Shown in pieces: positions 50,613 to 59,786 of a stretch of DNA of 64,000 bases. Below the pieces are notes generated by a model that made no database searches, was not told where the DNA came from, and was given only the letters and a program-made list of their open reading frames with translations. Every line of letters begins with the position of its first letter. The first letter of the stretch is position 1. A program made the position numbers and the translations under genes. Source of the DNA: Solimicrobium sp040544425 (GTDB taxonomy: Bacteria; Pseudomonadota; Gammaproteobacteria; Burkholderiales; Burkholderiaceae_D); the NCBI GenBank assembly GCA_040544425.1, contig JBEONO010000004.1, positions 62,001-126,000 on the forward strand. Reading direction: 5' to 3'.

Positions 50613-51305
50613 TTACTCATTGGCTACCTGTTCCAGTCGATAGCCGTAACTGTAAACAGGTGACAGTTTAAATCCATGCTCCGGGCGCAATTGCAATTTG
50701 TTGCGGACCCGCGAGATATGCGTGTCGAGGGTGCGGGACGGAATGTCAGCATCACGCGACCAGACTTCTTCAAGAATATAGGCACGCGACAAGGGACGCC
50801 CCACATTGCGAAACAGCAGCAGTGCCAGATCAAATTCTTTTTGCGTCAGGTCGACAAACTCTCCGGCGACGGATAAGCGCGCCGAGCGCGTCTCAAAAAT
50901 AAACGGGCCAAATTCCAGATTTTCCGGCATGTGTTGATTCGGATAACTGCGGCGCAGCAGTGCCTGCACCCGGGCCACCAATTCACTGCGCCGTATCGGC
51001 TTGATCATGTAATCGTTGGCACCGGCCGCCAGTCCATCGACTATATCGTCCTCGCCGGCGCGATTGGTCATGAACAGGATCGGGATCGCCATGTGCTGTT
51101 TGTCCCTGATCCATTGCAGAATTTCCGTGCCGGTCAGGTCAAACACTTGCCAATCCAATACCAGCATATCGACACTGTCGCGCTTCATCTGTTGCACCAG
51201 CTCGTTGCCGCCGCTATAGGCAAATGAGCTGTGGCCAGCCGCATTCAGTATGGAGCAGATTGAATCCAGTTCCGCCGGATCGTGATCAAGAACAGCAATT
51301 CGCAT
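50613..51305 (-). CDS. Orphan OmpR-family response regulator
   Basis: 230 residues: a receiver with DHD near the start, phospho-acceptor Asp in MLVLDWQVFD (about 51), Lys in MIKPIRR (about 102), and a winged-helix DNA-binding domain (about 130-225; DLTQKEFDLALLLFRNVGRPLSR). No kinase gene is adjacent. It is read in the same direction as hemA, 73 bp upstream, and 195 bp from minE. The target genes are unknown. Confidence 0.87.
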   Translation of the reverse strand: MRIAVLDHDPAELDSICSILNAAGHSSFAYSGGNELVQQMKRDSVDMLVLDWQVFDLTGTEILQWIRDKQHMAIPILFMTNRAGEDDIVDGLAAGANDYMIKPIRRSELVARVQALLRRSYPNQHMPENLEFGPFIFETRSARLSVAGEFVDLTQKEFDLALLLFRNVGRPLSRAYILEEVWSRDADIPSRTLDTHISRVRNKLQLRPEHGFKLSPVYSYGYRLEQVANE

Positions 51306-51499
51306 AGGTTAAAAAGCCAGGGAAGGGCAGAGACAGTGTATAAAATGAGGGTATGCCAAATTGTGAAATACTTGAATTATTTTTGTGAACTATCGCGTTA
51401 AATGCGCGAACGGCGAACTGAATGGCAGTAACTATGTTGTTGATGAACAACTTTTAGGGAGGTAACGGGAACTGTGGCGTTCCCGTTATCGGTGGACAA

Positions 51500-51763
51500 T
51501 TAGCTGCGCAACTCGATTTCAGGCAGGACTACATTCACATCGAGTACTTCCAGATCACCTTTGCGGTCCAGTGACAGGGTGATGTCCTTGGGATCCACTT
51601 TGGTGTATTTGGAAATCACGGCAATGAGTTCTGCGTGCAAGGCCGGCAAAAAATCGTAGCCGGTCCGACCACTGCGCTCGCGCGCAATGATGATCTGCAA
51701 ACGTTCCTTGGCAGCGGATGCCGTTTTCGGTTTGGAGTTGAACAAGAATGATAGTAAAGCCAT
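51500..51763 (-). CDS. minE: Cell division topological specificity factor MinE
   Basis: 87 residues. N-terminal amphipathic membrane-binding segment (MALLSFLF), then the MinD-contact helix (AAKERLQIIIAR, about 18-29) and the beta-rich dimerisation domain. MinE triggers MinD ATPase and so drives the pole-to-pole oscillation that places the division site. I chose the ATG at 51761-51763, the usual start; five upstream codons belong to an overlap with minD. One base separates it from the minD stop. A hairpin TAACGGGAAC/GTTCCCGTTA at 51463-51488 lies just beyond its end. Confidence 0.95.
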   Translation of the reverse strand: MALLSFLFNSKPKTASAAKERLQIIIARERSGRTGYDFLPALHAELIAVISKYTKVDPKDITLSLDRKGDLEVLDVNVVLPEIELRS

Positions 51764-51764
51764 A

Positions 51765-52580
51765 TTACTTCGCTCCAAAGATACGTTTCAAAAAGCCGGG
51801 TTTCTCGTAATCGGTAAAGCGCAATGGCAGCTCCTGACCGAGAAAACGACTGACCACATCTTCATACGCTAACGAGACGTCACTGCCTTTGATATGAATT
51901 GCCGGATTACCCTGATTCGATGCATTCAATACTTCTTCCGATTCAGGAATGATCCCGATCAGGGGGATGCGCAAGATTTCCTGAACGTCCTTGTACGACA
52001 GCATTTCTCCGCTATCGACGCGCTTCGGTGAGTAACGTGTGACCAACAGGTGTTCTTTGACCGGTTCGCCGCCATTGAGTGCGCGCCGTGACTTGGCCTG
52101 GATAATGCCGAGTATGCGATCCGAATCACGCACTGACGAGACTTCCGGATTGGTGACGATAATCGCCTCATCGGCGAAAGTCAGCGCCATGATCGCGCCG
52201 TGTTCAATACCGGCAGGAGAGTCGCAGATAATGAATTCAAAATCCATGTGGATCAATTCATTCAAGACACGTTCCACGCCTTCTTCGGTCAAGGCATCTT
52301 TGTCCCGGGTTTGCGAGGCTGGCAGGATGAACAGATTGTCGCAATGTTTGTCCCTGATCAGTGCCTGACGCAGATTGGCTTCGCCACTGACCACATTGAT
52401 CAGGTCATACACGACGCGCCGTTCACAGCCCATGATCAGATCGAGATTGCGCAGGCCGACGTCGAAATCGATCACGGCGGTTTTGTGTCCGCGCATTGCC
52501 AGGCCCGTTGCAAAACTGGCTGATGAGGTGGTCTTGCCAACGCCGCCCTTGCCGGAAGTGATTACGATGATTCTTGCCAC
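51765..52580 (-). CDS. minD: Septum site-determining ATPase MinD
   Basis: 271 residues. Deviant Walker A GKGGVGKTT (residues 10-18), switch segments (DFDVGLRNLDLIMG, CDSPAGIEHG) and the C-terminal membrane-targeting amphipathic helix (KPGFLKRIFG). MinD-ATP binds the membrane and recruits MinC, which blocks FtsZ away from mid-cell. It lies 22 bp behind minC and 1 bp before minE, the standard minCDE operon. Confidence 0.97.
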   Translation of the reverse strand: MARIIVITSGKGGVGKTTSSASFATGLAMRGHKTAVIDFDVGLRNLDLIMGCERRVVYDLINVVSGEANLRQALIRDKHCDNLFILPASQTRDKDALTEEGVERVLNELIHMDFEFIICDSPAGIEHGAIMALTFADEAIIVTNPEVSSVRDSDRILGIIQAKSRRALNGGEPVKEHLLVTRYSPKRVDSGEMLSYKDVQEILRIPLIGIIPESEEVLNASNQGNPAIHIKGSDVSLAYEDVVSRFLGQELPLRFTDYEKPGFLKRIFGAK

Positions 52581-52602
52581 TGTGACTCCCTGTATAGATA
52601 AA

Positions 52603-53331
52603 TTAGTTATGAGACTGAATAGAAAGGATGTCGATTTTATCGCCGTTCAATTTGATTTGGATAGGGGTATGCGCCGTCAGTGCCGGATATCCGTTTTCAA
52701 ACGTGCGATAGATCCCTGCGATCGACACCAGTTCGGCCTCCAGGCTGGTGGTGAAGATCCGCGCGCCGGTATTGCCGCTGGCACCAGCCAGGGCGCGGCC
52801 GCGTAACGGAGCATACACATGAATATTGCCGTCGGCGATGACTTCGGCGCCATTGTTGACCACTGCCGTGATAATCAAATCCGTGCCGCGCGCATAAATC
52901 CGCTGGCCACCGCGCACCGGTTGGTCGATGATCATCGGCGGCGGGCTGGAAGCCGGCACCGGAGCAGCAGCTGGCGCCGGTTCCACTTTGGTCTCGGGCG
53001 TGCCGATCTCTTCACGCTGGGACACCTTGACGCCAAAATCGATCGACAGGCCAAGTTCGGCAATCCGCGCCTCGTGCTCATCGGGCGCATTGCGCACCGC
53101 TACCGGATGAAAACCGCAAGTTTTTAGAAGCTCGATTAAAGCGGCCCAATCCAGTTCGCTGCAATCAATGTTGCCGACGTCAATCACTGCACATTCTTCA
53201 GAGTAGTAATCGCTGGAGCTGGCAGTCAGTTCTTTTAAAGCGGCTTCGAGTACCGACAGGTGAGCATCATGCAAAATGACAGCAAGCGCGACGACCGTGG
53301 AGATTTTTATTTCTATGGGCTTACGTTGCAT
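52603..53331 (-). CDS. minC: Septum site-determining protein MinC
   Basis: 242 residues. The N-terminal FtsZ-inhibiting domain (about 1-110) is joined by a Pro/Ala-rich linker (about 120-140) to the C-terminal beta-helix that binds MinD (VRGGQRIYARGTDLII, NIHVYAPLRGRALAGASGN). It inhibits Z-ring assembly at the poles. It is the first gene of minCDE. The 318 bp upstream (53332-53649) should hold the operon promoter, but I could not place it precisely. Confidence 0.95.
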   Translation of the reverse strand: MQRKPIEIKISTVVALAVILHDAHLSVLEAALKELTASSSDYYSEECAVIDVGNIDCSELDWAALIELLKTCGFHPVAVRNAPDEHEARIAELGLSIDFGVKVSQREEIGTPETKVEPAPAAAPVPASSPPPMIIDQPVRGGQRIYARGTDLIITAVVNNGAEVIADGNIHVYAPLRGRALAGASGNTGARIFTTSLEAELVSIAGIYRTFENGYPALTAHTPIQIKLNGDKIDILSIQSHN

Positions 53332-53649
53332 GGAAATTAGTTTGGGGGGATCGATATTGCCGCATTATCGCCTGAAAACCACTTTGACAAGCAAAAATTT
53401 GGAATAAGCGTGCGCGCGAAGCACAGCCTGATTGTTCGATGCGGAGAATTGAATAACAGAAGTTCGGTGGGATGATCGACTTGTATCGATGGTTGCGACA
53501 CCATCGACCTTCAGTCGAATCATTCGCACCTGACCGCCTCCCGACATATCGGTTGTAAGTAAAGCGGGTGAAGGTGATTATCTGCGTCTGGTGTGACACC
53601 GGTATGACAAAAATCAAAACTTGGCGGTCTTGGTTGTGAGCCATTCGGA
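53332..53649. other. Intergenic region upstream of minC
   Basis: About 320 bp between the end of the methyltransferase gene and minC, both leftward. Short open frames here do not look coding (no ribosome-binding sites, no familiar motifs). A TCGAC...GTATCGATGG..CCATCGAC stretch near 53475-53508 can form a small hairpin. No terminator with a T-tract is clear. Confidence 0.45.
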
Positions 53650-54471
53650 CTACAGAACCAGTTTGGCTCGAATCGGTTCGGTCGGCTGATTGTTGTTTTC
53701 AATGCGCTGCGCATAAGGTGCAGTGAGCCGTTGCCGGATGATCTCGCAGTAGTCCGGATTCAATTCAAAACCGACGAAATTGCGACCGCAGCGCTGCGCT
53801 GAAACTGCCGTGGTGCCACTGCCCATGAACGGATCGAGTACGATGCCACCAGGGGGGCAAGAGGCATAAATCATGCGGTCGATTATCTCCAGCGGCTTTT
53901 GGGTCGGATGATCGGCACGTTCCGGATCGCATTTGTGGACGCGCGAGACGCTCCATAAATCTTTCGGGTTATAACCGACTTCGAGCCATTTGGCGCCGAC
54001 AAATATCGAGCGTGAACGCGCTTTTTTGGTCTGCGCATCGTACGGAATCCGTACGGCATCCAGATCAAAATAATAGCCTTTGCCTTTGACGAAAAATCCG
54101 ATCGTGTCATGCACCGAGGTGAAGCTGCGCACACTGCCACCCATCGACGGAACGCGCCGGTCCCAGATAATTTCATTCATCATCTGCAGGCGCTGTTTCA
54201 ACATCACGAATATTTCGGGCGAATAGCGCCAGGTCAGAAAAATATACAGACTGCCGTTGGGCTTGAGTTTGGGGATCGCGGCATCGACCCATTGTTCCAT
54301 CCAGTGCAGGTAATCGACGCTGGAGAGTTTATCGGACTGGTTGCCGTAATCCTTGCCCAGACTGTAGGGCGGATCGGCAATGATTAAATCGATGGTCTCA
54401 TCCGGAATCCGGTTCAATCCCAATAAGGCATCTTCGTTGAAGACTCGATTCAGAAAACGATGGTCCGGCAT
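53650..54471 (-). CDS. Solitary DNA methyltransferase, beta class (probably N6-adenine)
   Basis: 273 residues. The catalytic DPPY is at residues 33-36, before the target-recognition region, and the SAM-binding FMGSGTT is near residue 216. This motif order (IV, recognition region, I) defines the beta class, and DPPY favours N6-adenine methylation. No restriction gene is adjacent, so it is likely an orphan regulatory or housekeeping methylase like those widely kept in Burkholderiales. The recognition site is not predictable from sequence alone. The gene is read away from the msrP gene, 178 bp apart. Confidence 0.88.
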   Translation of the reverse strand: MPDHRFLNRVFNEDALLGLNRIPDETIDLIIADPPYSLGKDYGNQSDKLSSVDYLHWMEQWVDAAIPKLKPNGSLYIFLTWRYSPEIFVMLKQRLQMMNEIIWDRRVPSMGGSVRSFTSVHDTIGFFVKGKGYYFDLDAVRIPYDAQTKKARSRSIFVGAKWLEVGYNPKDLWSVSRVHKCDPERADHPTQKPLEIIDRMIYASCPPGGIVLDPFMGSGTTAVSAQRCGRNFVGFELNPDYCEIIRQRLTAPYAQRIENNNQPTEPIRAKLVL

Positions 54472-54648
54472 TCAGATAACCTTGGCAAAATTCACACAGA
54501 AACGGATGTTAACACGAACATCGCCAAAACCAGCCAAACCAGCCGCCGTTCTTTTCACCGGATGAAAAAACAAATAATGCATTTTCGCTGTAAGCTTTGC
54601 GTCACTTTAACGACTAAGCTATATCAATCGTCCCTTTACGGAGCTGTC

Positions 54649-55620
54649 ATGCTGATACAACGAACACCAGATAATATCATTTTGTCTTCAGAAATCACGC
54701 CGCGTGAATTGCTGGATCAACGGCGTCAGTTTATGAAACAGATTGCGCTGGGAACATTAGGCAGCGCCGGTTTGATCGAAATGGCATCGCGCAAGGCGTT
54801 TGCCGAAACCGCACCCAGAAAACTGGCGGCGGCAGTCAACAGCCACTATGTCGTCATGGACAGCAAGACCGCGTATAAAGATGCGACCACTTACAATAAT
54901 TTCTATGAATTTGGTACCGATAAATCAGAACCTGCGCAAACCGCTGGCAGTCTGAAAACCAAACCGTGGACAGTGAGCATTGAGGGCGAAGTCAAAAAAC
55001 CGATGAAACTGGACCTGGACGGCATGATGAAAATTGCCCCGCTCGAGGAACGTATTTACCGTCATCGCTGTGTCGAAGGCTGGTCAATGGTGATCCCCTG
55101 GATTGGCTTTTCGTTGTCGAACCTGATCAAACAGGTCGAACCGAATGGCAATGCCAAATATGTCGAATTCACCACCTTGGCCGATAAAACCCAAATGCCC
55201 GGTCTGCGTAAGGATGTGTTGAACTGGCCGTATGTGGAAGGTTTGCGCATGGATGAAGCGATGCATCCGCTGGCATTGCTGACCTTTGGCATGTACGGTG
55301 AGGTGTTGCCAAATCAGAATGGCGCGCCGGTGCGTATGGTCCTGCCCTGGAAATATGGATTCAAATCGGCCAAGTCGATTGTCAAAATTCGGTTCACCAG
55401 TACTGAACCCAAGACCGCCTGGAATCTGGCCGCGCCGCACGAGTACGGTTTCTATTCCAACGTCAATCCCGAAGTGGATCACCCACGCTGGTCGCAGGCC
55501 GCCGAGCGCAGAATTGGCGAAGATGGATTCTTCACCAAGAAACGTAAAACGCTGATGTTTAACGGTTACAGCGAAGTTGCTTCAATGTACAGCGGCATGG
55601 ATTTGAAAAAATATTTTTAA
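54649..55620 (+). CDS. msrP: Protein-methionine-sulfoxide reductase catalytic subunit MsrP
   Basis: 323 residues. A twin-arginine signal (RRQFMKQIALG, about residues 25-35) and the molybdopterin fold of the sulfite-oxidase family, with the Mo-ligand Cys in HRCVEGWSM (about 140). MsrP repairs oxidised methionines in periplasmic proteins using electrons from the quinol pool through MsrQ. I took the ATG at 54649 with GGAG 5-8 bp upstream; the longer open frame is unconserved. The heme-binding partner msrQ follows 4 bp later. Confidence 0.93.
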   Translation: MLIQRTPDNIILSSEITPRELLDQRRQFMKQIALGTLGSAGLIEMASRKAFAETAPRKLAAAVNSHYVVMDSKTAYKDATTYNNFYEFGTDKSEPAQTAGSLKTKPWTVSIEGEVKKPMKLDLDGMMKIAPLEERIYRHRCVEGWSMVIPWIGFSLSNLIKQVEPNGNAKYVEFTTLADKTQMPGLRKDVLNWPYVEGLRMDEAMHPLALLTFGMYGEVLPNQNGAPVRMVLPWKYGFKSAKSIVKIRFTSTEPKTAWNLAAPHEYGFYSNVNPEVDHPRWSQAAERRIGEDGFFTKKRKTLMFNGYSEVASMYSGMDLKKYF

Positions 55621-55624
55621 CATC

Positions 55625-56260
55625 ATGACGCCAAATTTAAAACAACAAAGCTGGATTAAAGCCGGATTATTTATCCTTGCCCTGCTGCCGTTTGTCCGGC
55701 TGATTGTTGCCGGATTTACCGATCACCTGGGTGCCAATCCGCTCGAATTCATCACGCGAAATACCGGGGACTGGACCCTGTATTTTCTGTGCTTCACGCT
55801 CACGGTGACACCCTTGCGGCGCTTCTTCAATTTATCGTGGTTGCTGAAAATGCGTCGCATGATCGGCCTGTATGCTTTCTTTTACGCGTTTTTGCATTTT
55901 ATGACCTTCCTCTGGTTTGACCATTTCTTCGATGTCACCGAAATGTTGAAAGACGTAGTCAAGCGGCCTTTCATCCTGGTCGGGTTCAGCGCCTTTGTAT
56001 TGCTGATTCCACTGGCACTGACCAGCACCAATAAAATGATCAAGCGTGTTGGTGCCAAACGTTGGCAGCAATTGCACAAGCTGGTGTATCTGATCATCTC
56101 GCTGGGCGTGCTGCATTACTTCTGGATGAAAGCAGGCAAGCATGATTTTGCTCAACCGCTGTTATTTGCCGGTATCGTCGGCACGCTGCTGCTGTTGCGC
56201 GTGTACTGGGCAATTCAGAAGCGGAGCAGCGAACAACGCTTGACTGCGAATAACGTTTAG
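55625..56260 (+). CDS. msrQ: Heme-binding membrane subunit MsrQ
   Basis: 211 residues with about six membrane helices of the ferric-reductase-like fold; conserved His residues (AFLHFM, LHKLVYL, LHYFWM) would ligate b hemes. It passes electrons from the quinone pool to MsrP. N-terminal to C-terminal length is typical. It follows msrP closely in the standard msrPQ operon. 57 bp separate it from the acyltransferase gene. Confidence 0.93.
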   Translation: MTPNLKQQSWIKAGLFILALLPFVRLIVAGFTDHLGANPLEFITRNTGDWTLYFLCFTLTVTPLRRFFNLSWLLKMRRMIGLYAFFYAFLHFMTFLWFDHFFDVTEMLKDVVKRPFILVGFSAFVLLIPLALTSTNKMIKRVGAKRWQQLHKLVYLIISLGVLHYFWMKAGKHDFAQPLLFAGIVGTLLLLRVYWAIQKRSSEQRLTANNV

Positions 56261-56317
56261 CGGGTATATTCGTGTGAATTAATTAGGAGTATTATTTGAA
56301 AAAAATAATGAGCTCCT

Positions 56318-56926
56318 ATGCAGACACCTCTGTTTACCGCACAACAAGCCCCGCAAATTTTTTCCAGACTCGCATTAGGCGCATTGCATGCAATGGGCTG
56401 GAAGCTGCGCTATGACGGTTTGCCGACCGCGCATGGTGTGATGATCTTTTATCCGCACACCAGTAATTGGGATTTCTTCTACGGGATGCTGGCCAAGCTG
56501 GCGATCAATTTCCCATTGAAATTTTTGGTCAAGGAAAAACTGTTTCACGGCGTGAGTGGTTTTTTTGTGGGCGGGTTTGTGCGGTTTTGCGGCGGTGAAC
56601 CGATTGAACGCGGCGTGTCCAGCGGTGCCATCTCCAGGCTGGCCGAACGCATGCAACAAGCGAACTGGTACTGGCTGGCGATTGCCCCCGAAGGTACCCG
56701 CAGCTTTGTGCCGCATTGGCGCAGCGGGTTTTATCACATCGCCCTGAGCGCCAAAGTGCCGTTGGTCTGTGCGTTTATCGATTATGAGAAAAAAGAAATC
56801 GGCGTTTATCGGGCTCTGGAATTAACTGGCAACGAGGCTGTCGATCTGGCGCAAATTCAATCTGTGTACCAACACGCGTGCGGCAAACATCCGCGCCAAC
56901 AAGGCACGATCACCTTTAAACACTAA
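56318..56926 (+). CDS. 1-acyl-glycerol-phosphate-type acyltransferase
   Basis: 202 residues of the PlsC-like family. The catalytic HX4D is HTSNWD (about residues 46-51) and the phosphate-binding block is APEGTRS (about 122-128). It transfers an acyl chain to a glycerol-phosphate-like acceptor; the exact acceptor is not predictable, and short free-standing members of this group also act on other lipids. The stop overlaps by 4 bp with the stop of the convergent lptM gene. Confidence 0.83.
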   Translation: MQTPLFTAQQAPQIFSRLALGALHAMGWKLRYDGLPTAHGVMIFYPHTSNWDFFYGMLAKLAINFPLKFLVKEKLFHGVSGFFVGGFVRFCGGEPIERGVSSGAISRLAERMQQANWYWLAIAPEGTRSFVPHWRSGFYHIALSAKVPLVCAFIDYEKKEIGVYRALELTGNEAVDLAQIQSVYQHACGKHPRQQGTITFKH

Positions 56927-57108
56927 TGCTGTTGCGGTGCCGACGTGCTGTCAGCGTTGCTGTCATCTTCCTTGGGCGTCGCAGTCGGATAGGGCGTATT
57001 CACTGCCGGCGGTCTGGTCGGAATCACCAGCTTACCCTTTTGACCACAGGCAGTGCACAGCAGGATGGCGATGCAAACCAGCAAATTGGCACGTGAAAAA
57101 AACTTCAT
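56923..57108 (-). CDS. lptM: LPS translocon maturation lipoprotein LptM (YifL family)
   Basis: 61 residues. A lipoprotein signal with lipobox LCTAC (Cys at about 21) and the family's core CGQKGKL right after it, then a Pro/Thr/Asp-rich disordered tail. LptM mimics LPS binding and helps LptDE form the correct disulfides. It is divergent from cyaY (46 bp between starts), as in many proteobacteria; the usual neighbour lysA is not beside it here, its place being taken by the acyltransferase. Confidence 0.85.
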   Translation of the reverse strand: MKFFSRANLLVCIAILLCTACGQKGKLVIPTRPPAVNTPYPTATPKEDDSNADSTSAPQQH

Positions 57109-57154
57109 GGTGGGATCTCTTATAATGCGTGTTTATGAACAAGCGGAGTGTAGC

Positions 57155-57475
57155 ATGACCGAAACTGAATTTTTAAGATTGGTGGACGACACGCTGTCGC
57201 AGATTGAAGATGCGTTTGAAAATGCCGGACAGGCCGGGGATATCGATGTCGAATGCAGCCGCAGTGGCTCATTGCTGGAGATCGAATTTTTGCAAAACAA
57301 AACCAAGATCATTATTAACAGTCAGGCTGCGATCAGCGAATTGTGGGTGGCAGCCAAGTCAGGCGGATTTCATTACCGGCACGACGGCCAGCAGTGGCGC
57401 AATACGCGCGACAACAGCGAATTGATGGCCGTGCTGCGCGACATAGCCAGCAGTCAGGGCGGATTGACGATCTGA
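57155..57475 (+). CDS. cyaY: Frataxin-like protein CyaY
   Basis: 106 residues of the frataxin fold: an acidic first helix (TETEFLRLVDDTLSQIEDAF) that binds iron and contacts IscS, then a beta-sheet with the family's WVAAKSGGFHYR (about 67-78). CyaY tunes Fe-S cluster assembly. I chose the ATG at 57155, the usual start; 34 more codons upstream overlap lptM and are not conserved. Its 3' end overlaps the convergent PBP1A gene by 22 bp. Confidence 0.93.
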   Translation: MTETEFLRLVDDTLSQIEDAFENAGQAGDIDVECSRSGSLLEIEFLQNKTKIIINSQAAISELWVAAKSGGFHYRHDGQQWRNTRDNSELMAVLRDIASSQGGLTI

Positions 57476-59754
57476 GGCGCGGTCTTCTCGGGCATCAGGC
57501 TTGCAACGAATGGAACCGCCGGACTGGCATAGGCATACTCACCATCGACCAAGGTGAGTGAAGACGGCACCGGCCGGTCTTCCACCGGCTGGTTACGCAG
57601 GGCGGTCTGCATGTAGTTGATCCAGATCGGCAAGGCCAGTCCACCACCAAATTCCCTGTTGCCGAGATTTTTCGGCTGATCGTAGCCTATCCATGCCACA
57701 CCGACCAGACGGTTTTGATAACCGGCGAACCACGCGTCGTAGGCATTATTGGTGGTCCCGGTTTTTCCGGCAATGTCGCTGCGATTTAACACCAGCGCGC
57801 GCGATGCCGAGCCGTTCTTGATGACATTTTTGAGCATACTGTCCATCATGAACGCGTTGCCTTCACTGATGATGCGATCACTCTCGGAACCTGGTCGAGG
57901 CAGCGCTGTTTCATGTAAGAGATTGCCACTGGCTTCGGTAATTCTGCCGATCAAATAGGGTTTGATCTGAAAGCCACCGTTGGCAAAAGCGGCATAGCCG
58001 GCTGCCATTTGCAGTGGTGTGACAGCGCCGGCACCCAGCGCCAGCGGCAGATAGGGCGGATTTTTGCGCGGGTCAAAACCAAATTTCATGGCGTATTCCT
58101 GACCGTAATTGACGCCGATAAATTCCAGGATCTGGATCGATACCATGTTCTTCGATTTGGCCAGCGCATCGCGCATGCTGATCGGTCCGTCATATTGATC
58201 GTCTGAATTCTTCGGGTCCCAGGGCAAACCGCCGGTCTGGGTAGAATCAAATGACAGCGGGGTGTCGTTGATTATGGTGGCCGGTGTCAGGCCTTTTTCC
58301 AGTGCCGCCGAGTAGATGAATGGTTTGAATGTCGAGCCGGGTTGGCGCCATGCAGAAGTGACATGATTGAATTGATTGCGCTTAAAATCGAAACCGCCTA
58401 CCAGCGCGTGAATCGCACCGGTGTTGGTGTCGGCTGACACAAAACCGGCTTCAATTTCCGGCAGCTGGATGATGCTCCAGTTGTTGCCTGCAGCGGCATC
58501 GGGCATGACCCGAATGATGGAACCGCGTTTTATGTTTAGCCTGGCCGGCGCATTCGCGACCAGACCGCTGGCGGCGAATACCAGGCCGCTGCCCGTAATT
58601 GAAATCTCGTCGCCGTTGGAAGCGATCGCACTGACTTTTTTGGGACTGGCATCCAGCACCACGGCGCTTTGTATGTCGTCACTGGCCGGGTAGTCCTCAA
58701 GCGCAGCTTCGACGACATCATCAACCTTGTCATCATCGTCCGGCAATTCTACAAAACCTTCCGGGCCCTGATAGGCATGGCGTCTGACATAGTCCAGCAC
58801 GCCCTTGCGCAAGGCACGGTAAGCGGCGTTCTGATCGTCTTTCAGAATGGTGGTGTACACATCGATGCCACGCGTGTAGCTTTGTTCTTTGAATTCTTCC
58901 AGCACTGCCTGACGCGCCAGTTCGGCAACGTATTCTCCATGCACGTCAAATTCATTACTCGAGGCCTTGATATGCAGTGACTCGATCTGAGCCGCTTGGT
59001 ATTGCGGCTCGGTCAAATAATTCATCTGGCGCATCTGCTTCAAGACCAGTAACTGGCGCGACCTGGCACGGTCATAGTTGGTGATCGGATTGACCCGGCC
59101 TGGTGATTTCGGCAGGCCGGCCAACATGGCAGCTTCGGCGGCACTGATGTCCTGAAATTTTTTGCCGAAATAGATTTGCGCAGCTGAAGCGAATCCATAA
59201 GCGCGCTGGCCCAGATAAATCTGGTTCATATACAGTTCCAGAATCTGGTCTTTACTCAGATTGTGTTCAATCTTGTAGGTCAACAGGGCTTCGATCAATT
59301 TGCGTCGATAGGTCTGTTCATTGGTCAGAAAAAAGTTTTTTGCCAACTGCTGCGAAATCGTCGATCCACCCTGTTTTGGTCCGCCACTGAAGTTGCTCAG
59401 GTTGTGGAGCAGCGCACGGAAATTGCCGACCAGGTAAAAACCATTGTGCTCATAAAAATGCTGATCTTCCACGGCCAGCAGAGCCTGCTTCATGACCAGC
59501 GGAATGTCTTTGATCGGCGTCAGATTACGGCGCTCCTCGCCGAATTCGGCCATCAAGGCGCCGTCAGCAGTAAAGACCCGCAAGGGCATCTTGGGGTGGT
59601 AGCTGGTCATCGGGTCGAGGTCAGGCAAATTCGGATACAGCACGGCTATGACAATCACGACACCCAAAACAGCAGCCATAAAAAAAACCGTCACCAGGAC
59701 GATTAAGCTCTGTAACGGGTTTTTCCTGACGTAAGCCTGCAATCTTTTAAACAC
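57454..59754 (-). CDS. mrcA: Penicillin-binding protein 1A, copy 1
   Basis: 766 residues: a membrane helix (about 16-38), a glycosyltransferase domain (GT51; EDQHFYEHNG at about 94, GGSTISQQLAKNFFLTNEQT at about 132-151) and a transpeptidase domain (catalytic Ser in PGSTFKPF at about 470, KTGTTNN at about 666). It polymerises and cross-links peptidoglycan. A second, related PBP1A gene lies just upstream in the same direction, so this is a tandem pair. The 3' end overlaps cyaY by 22 bp. Confidence 0.93.
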   Translation of the reverse strand: MFKRLQAYVRKNPLQSLIVLVTVFFMAAVLGVVIVIAVLYPNLPDLDPMTSYHPKMPLRVFTADGALMAEFGEERRNLTPIKDIPLVMKQALLAVEDQHFYEHNGFYLVGNFRALLHNLSNFSGGPKQGGSTISQQLAKNFFLTNEQTYRRKLIEALLTYKIEHNLSKDQILELYMNQIYLGQRAYGFASAAQIYFGKKFQDISAAEAAMLAGLPKSPGRVNPITNYDRARSRQLLVLKQMRQMNYLTEPQYQAAQIESLHIKASSNEFDVHGEYVAELARQAVLEEFKEQSYTRGIDVYTTILKDDQNAAYRALRKGVLDYVRRHAYQGPEGFVELPDDDDKVDDVVEAALEDYPASDDIQSAVVLDASPKKVSAIASNGDEISITGSGLVFAASGLVANAPARLNIKRGSIIRVMPDAAAGNNWSIIQLPEIEAGFVSADTNTGAIHALVGGFDFKRNQFNHVTSAWRQPGSTFKPFIYSAALEKGLTPATIINDTPLSFDSTQTGGLPWDPKNSDDQYDGPISMRDALAKSKNMVSIQILEFIGVNYGQEYAMKFGFDPRKNPPYLPLALGAGAVTPLQMAAGYAAFANGGFQIKPYLIGRITEASGNLLHETALPRPGSESDRIISEGNAFMMDSMLKNVIKNGSASRALVLNRSDIAGKTGTTNNAYDAWFAGYQNRLVGVAWIGYDQPKNLGNREFGGGLALPIWINYMQTALRNQPVEDRPVPSSLTLVDGEYAYASPAVPFVASLMPEKTAPQIVNPP

Positions 59755-59786
59755 GGGGTGAGCCTGAACTTATGTCAATTCGCATG

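Noticed and set aside
51463..51488. Perfect inverted repeat after minE (TAACGGGAAC...GTTCCCGTTA)
   Set aside because: It has no T-tract, so I did not list it as a terminator, although it may stabilise the minE 3' end.
53365..53547. 60-codon minus-strand frame upstream of minC
   Set aside because: No ribosome-binding site, no recognisable motif, and it lies in the region that should hold the min promoter.
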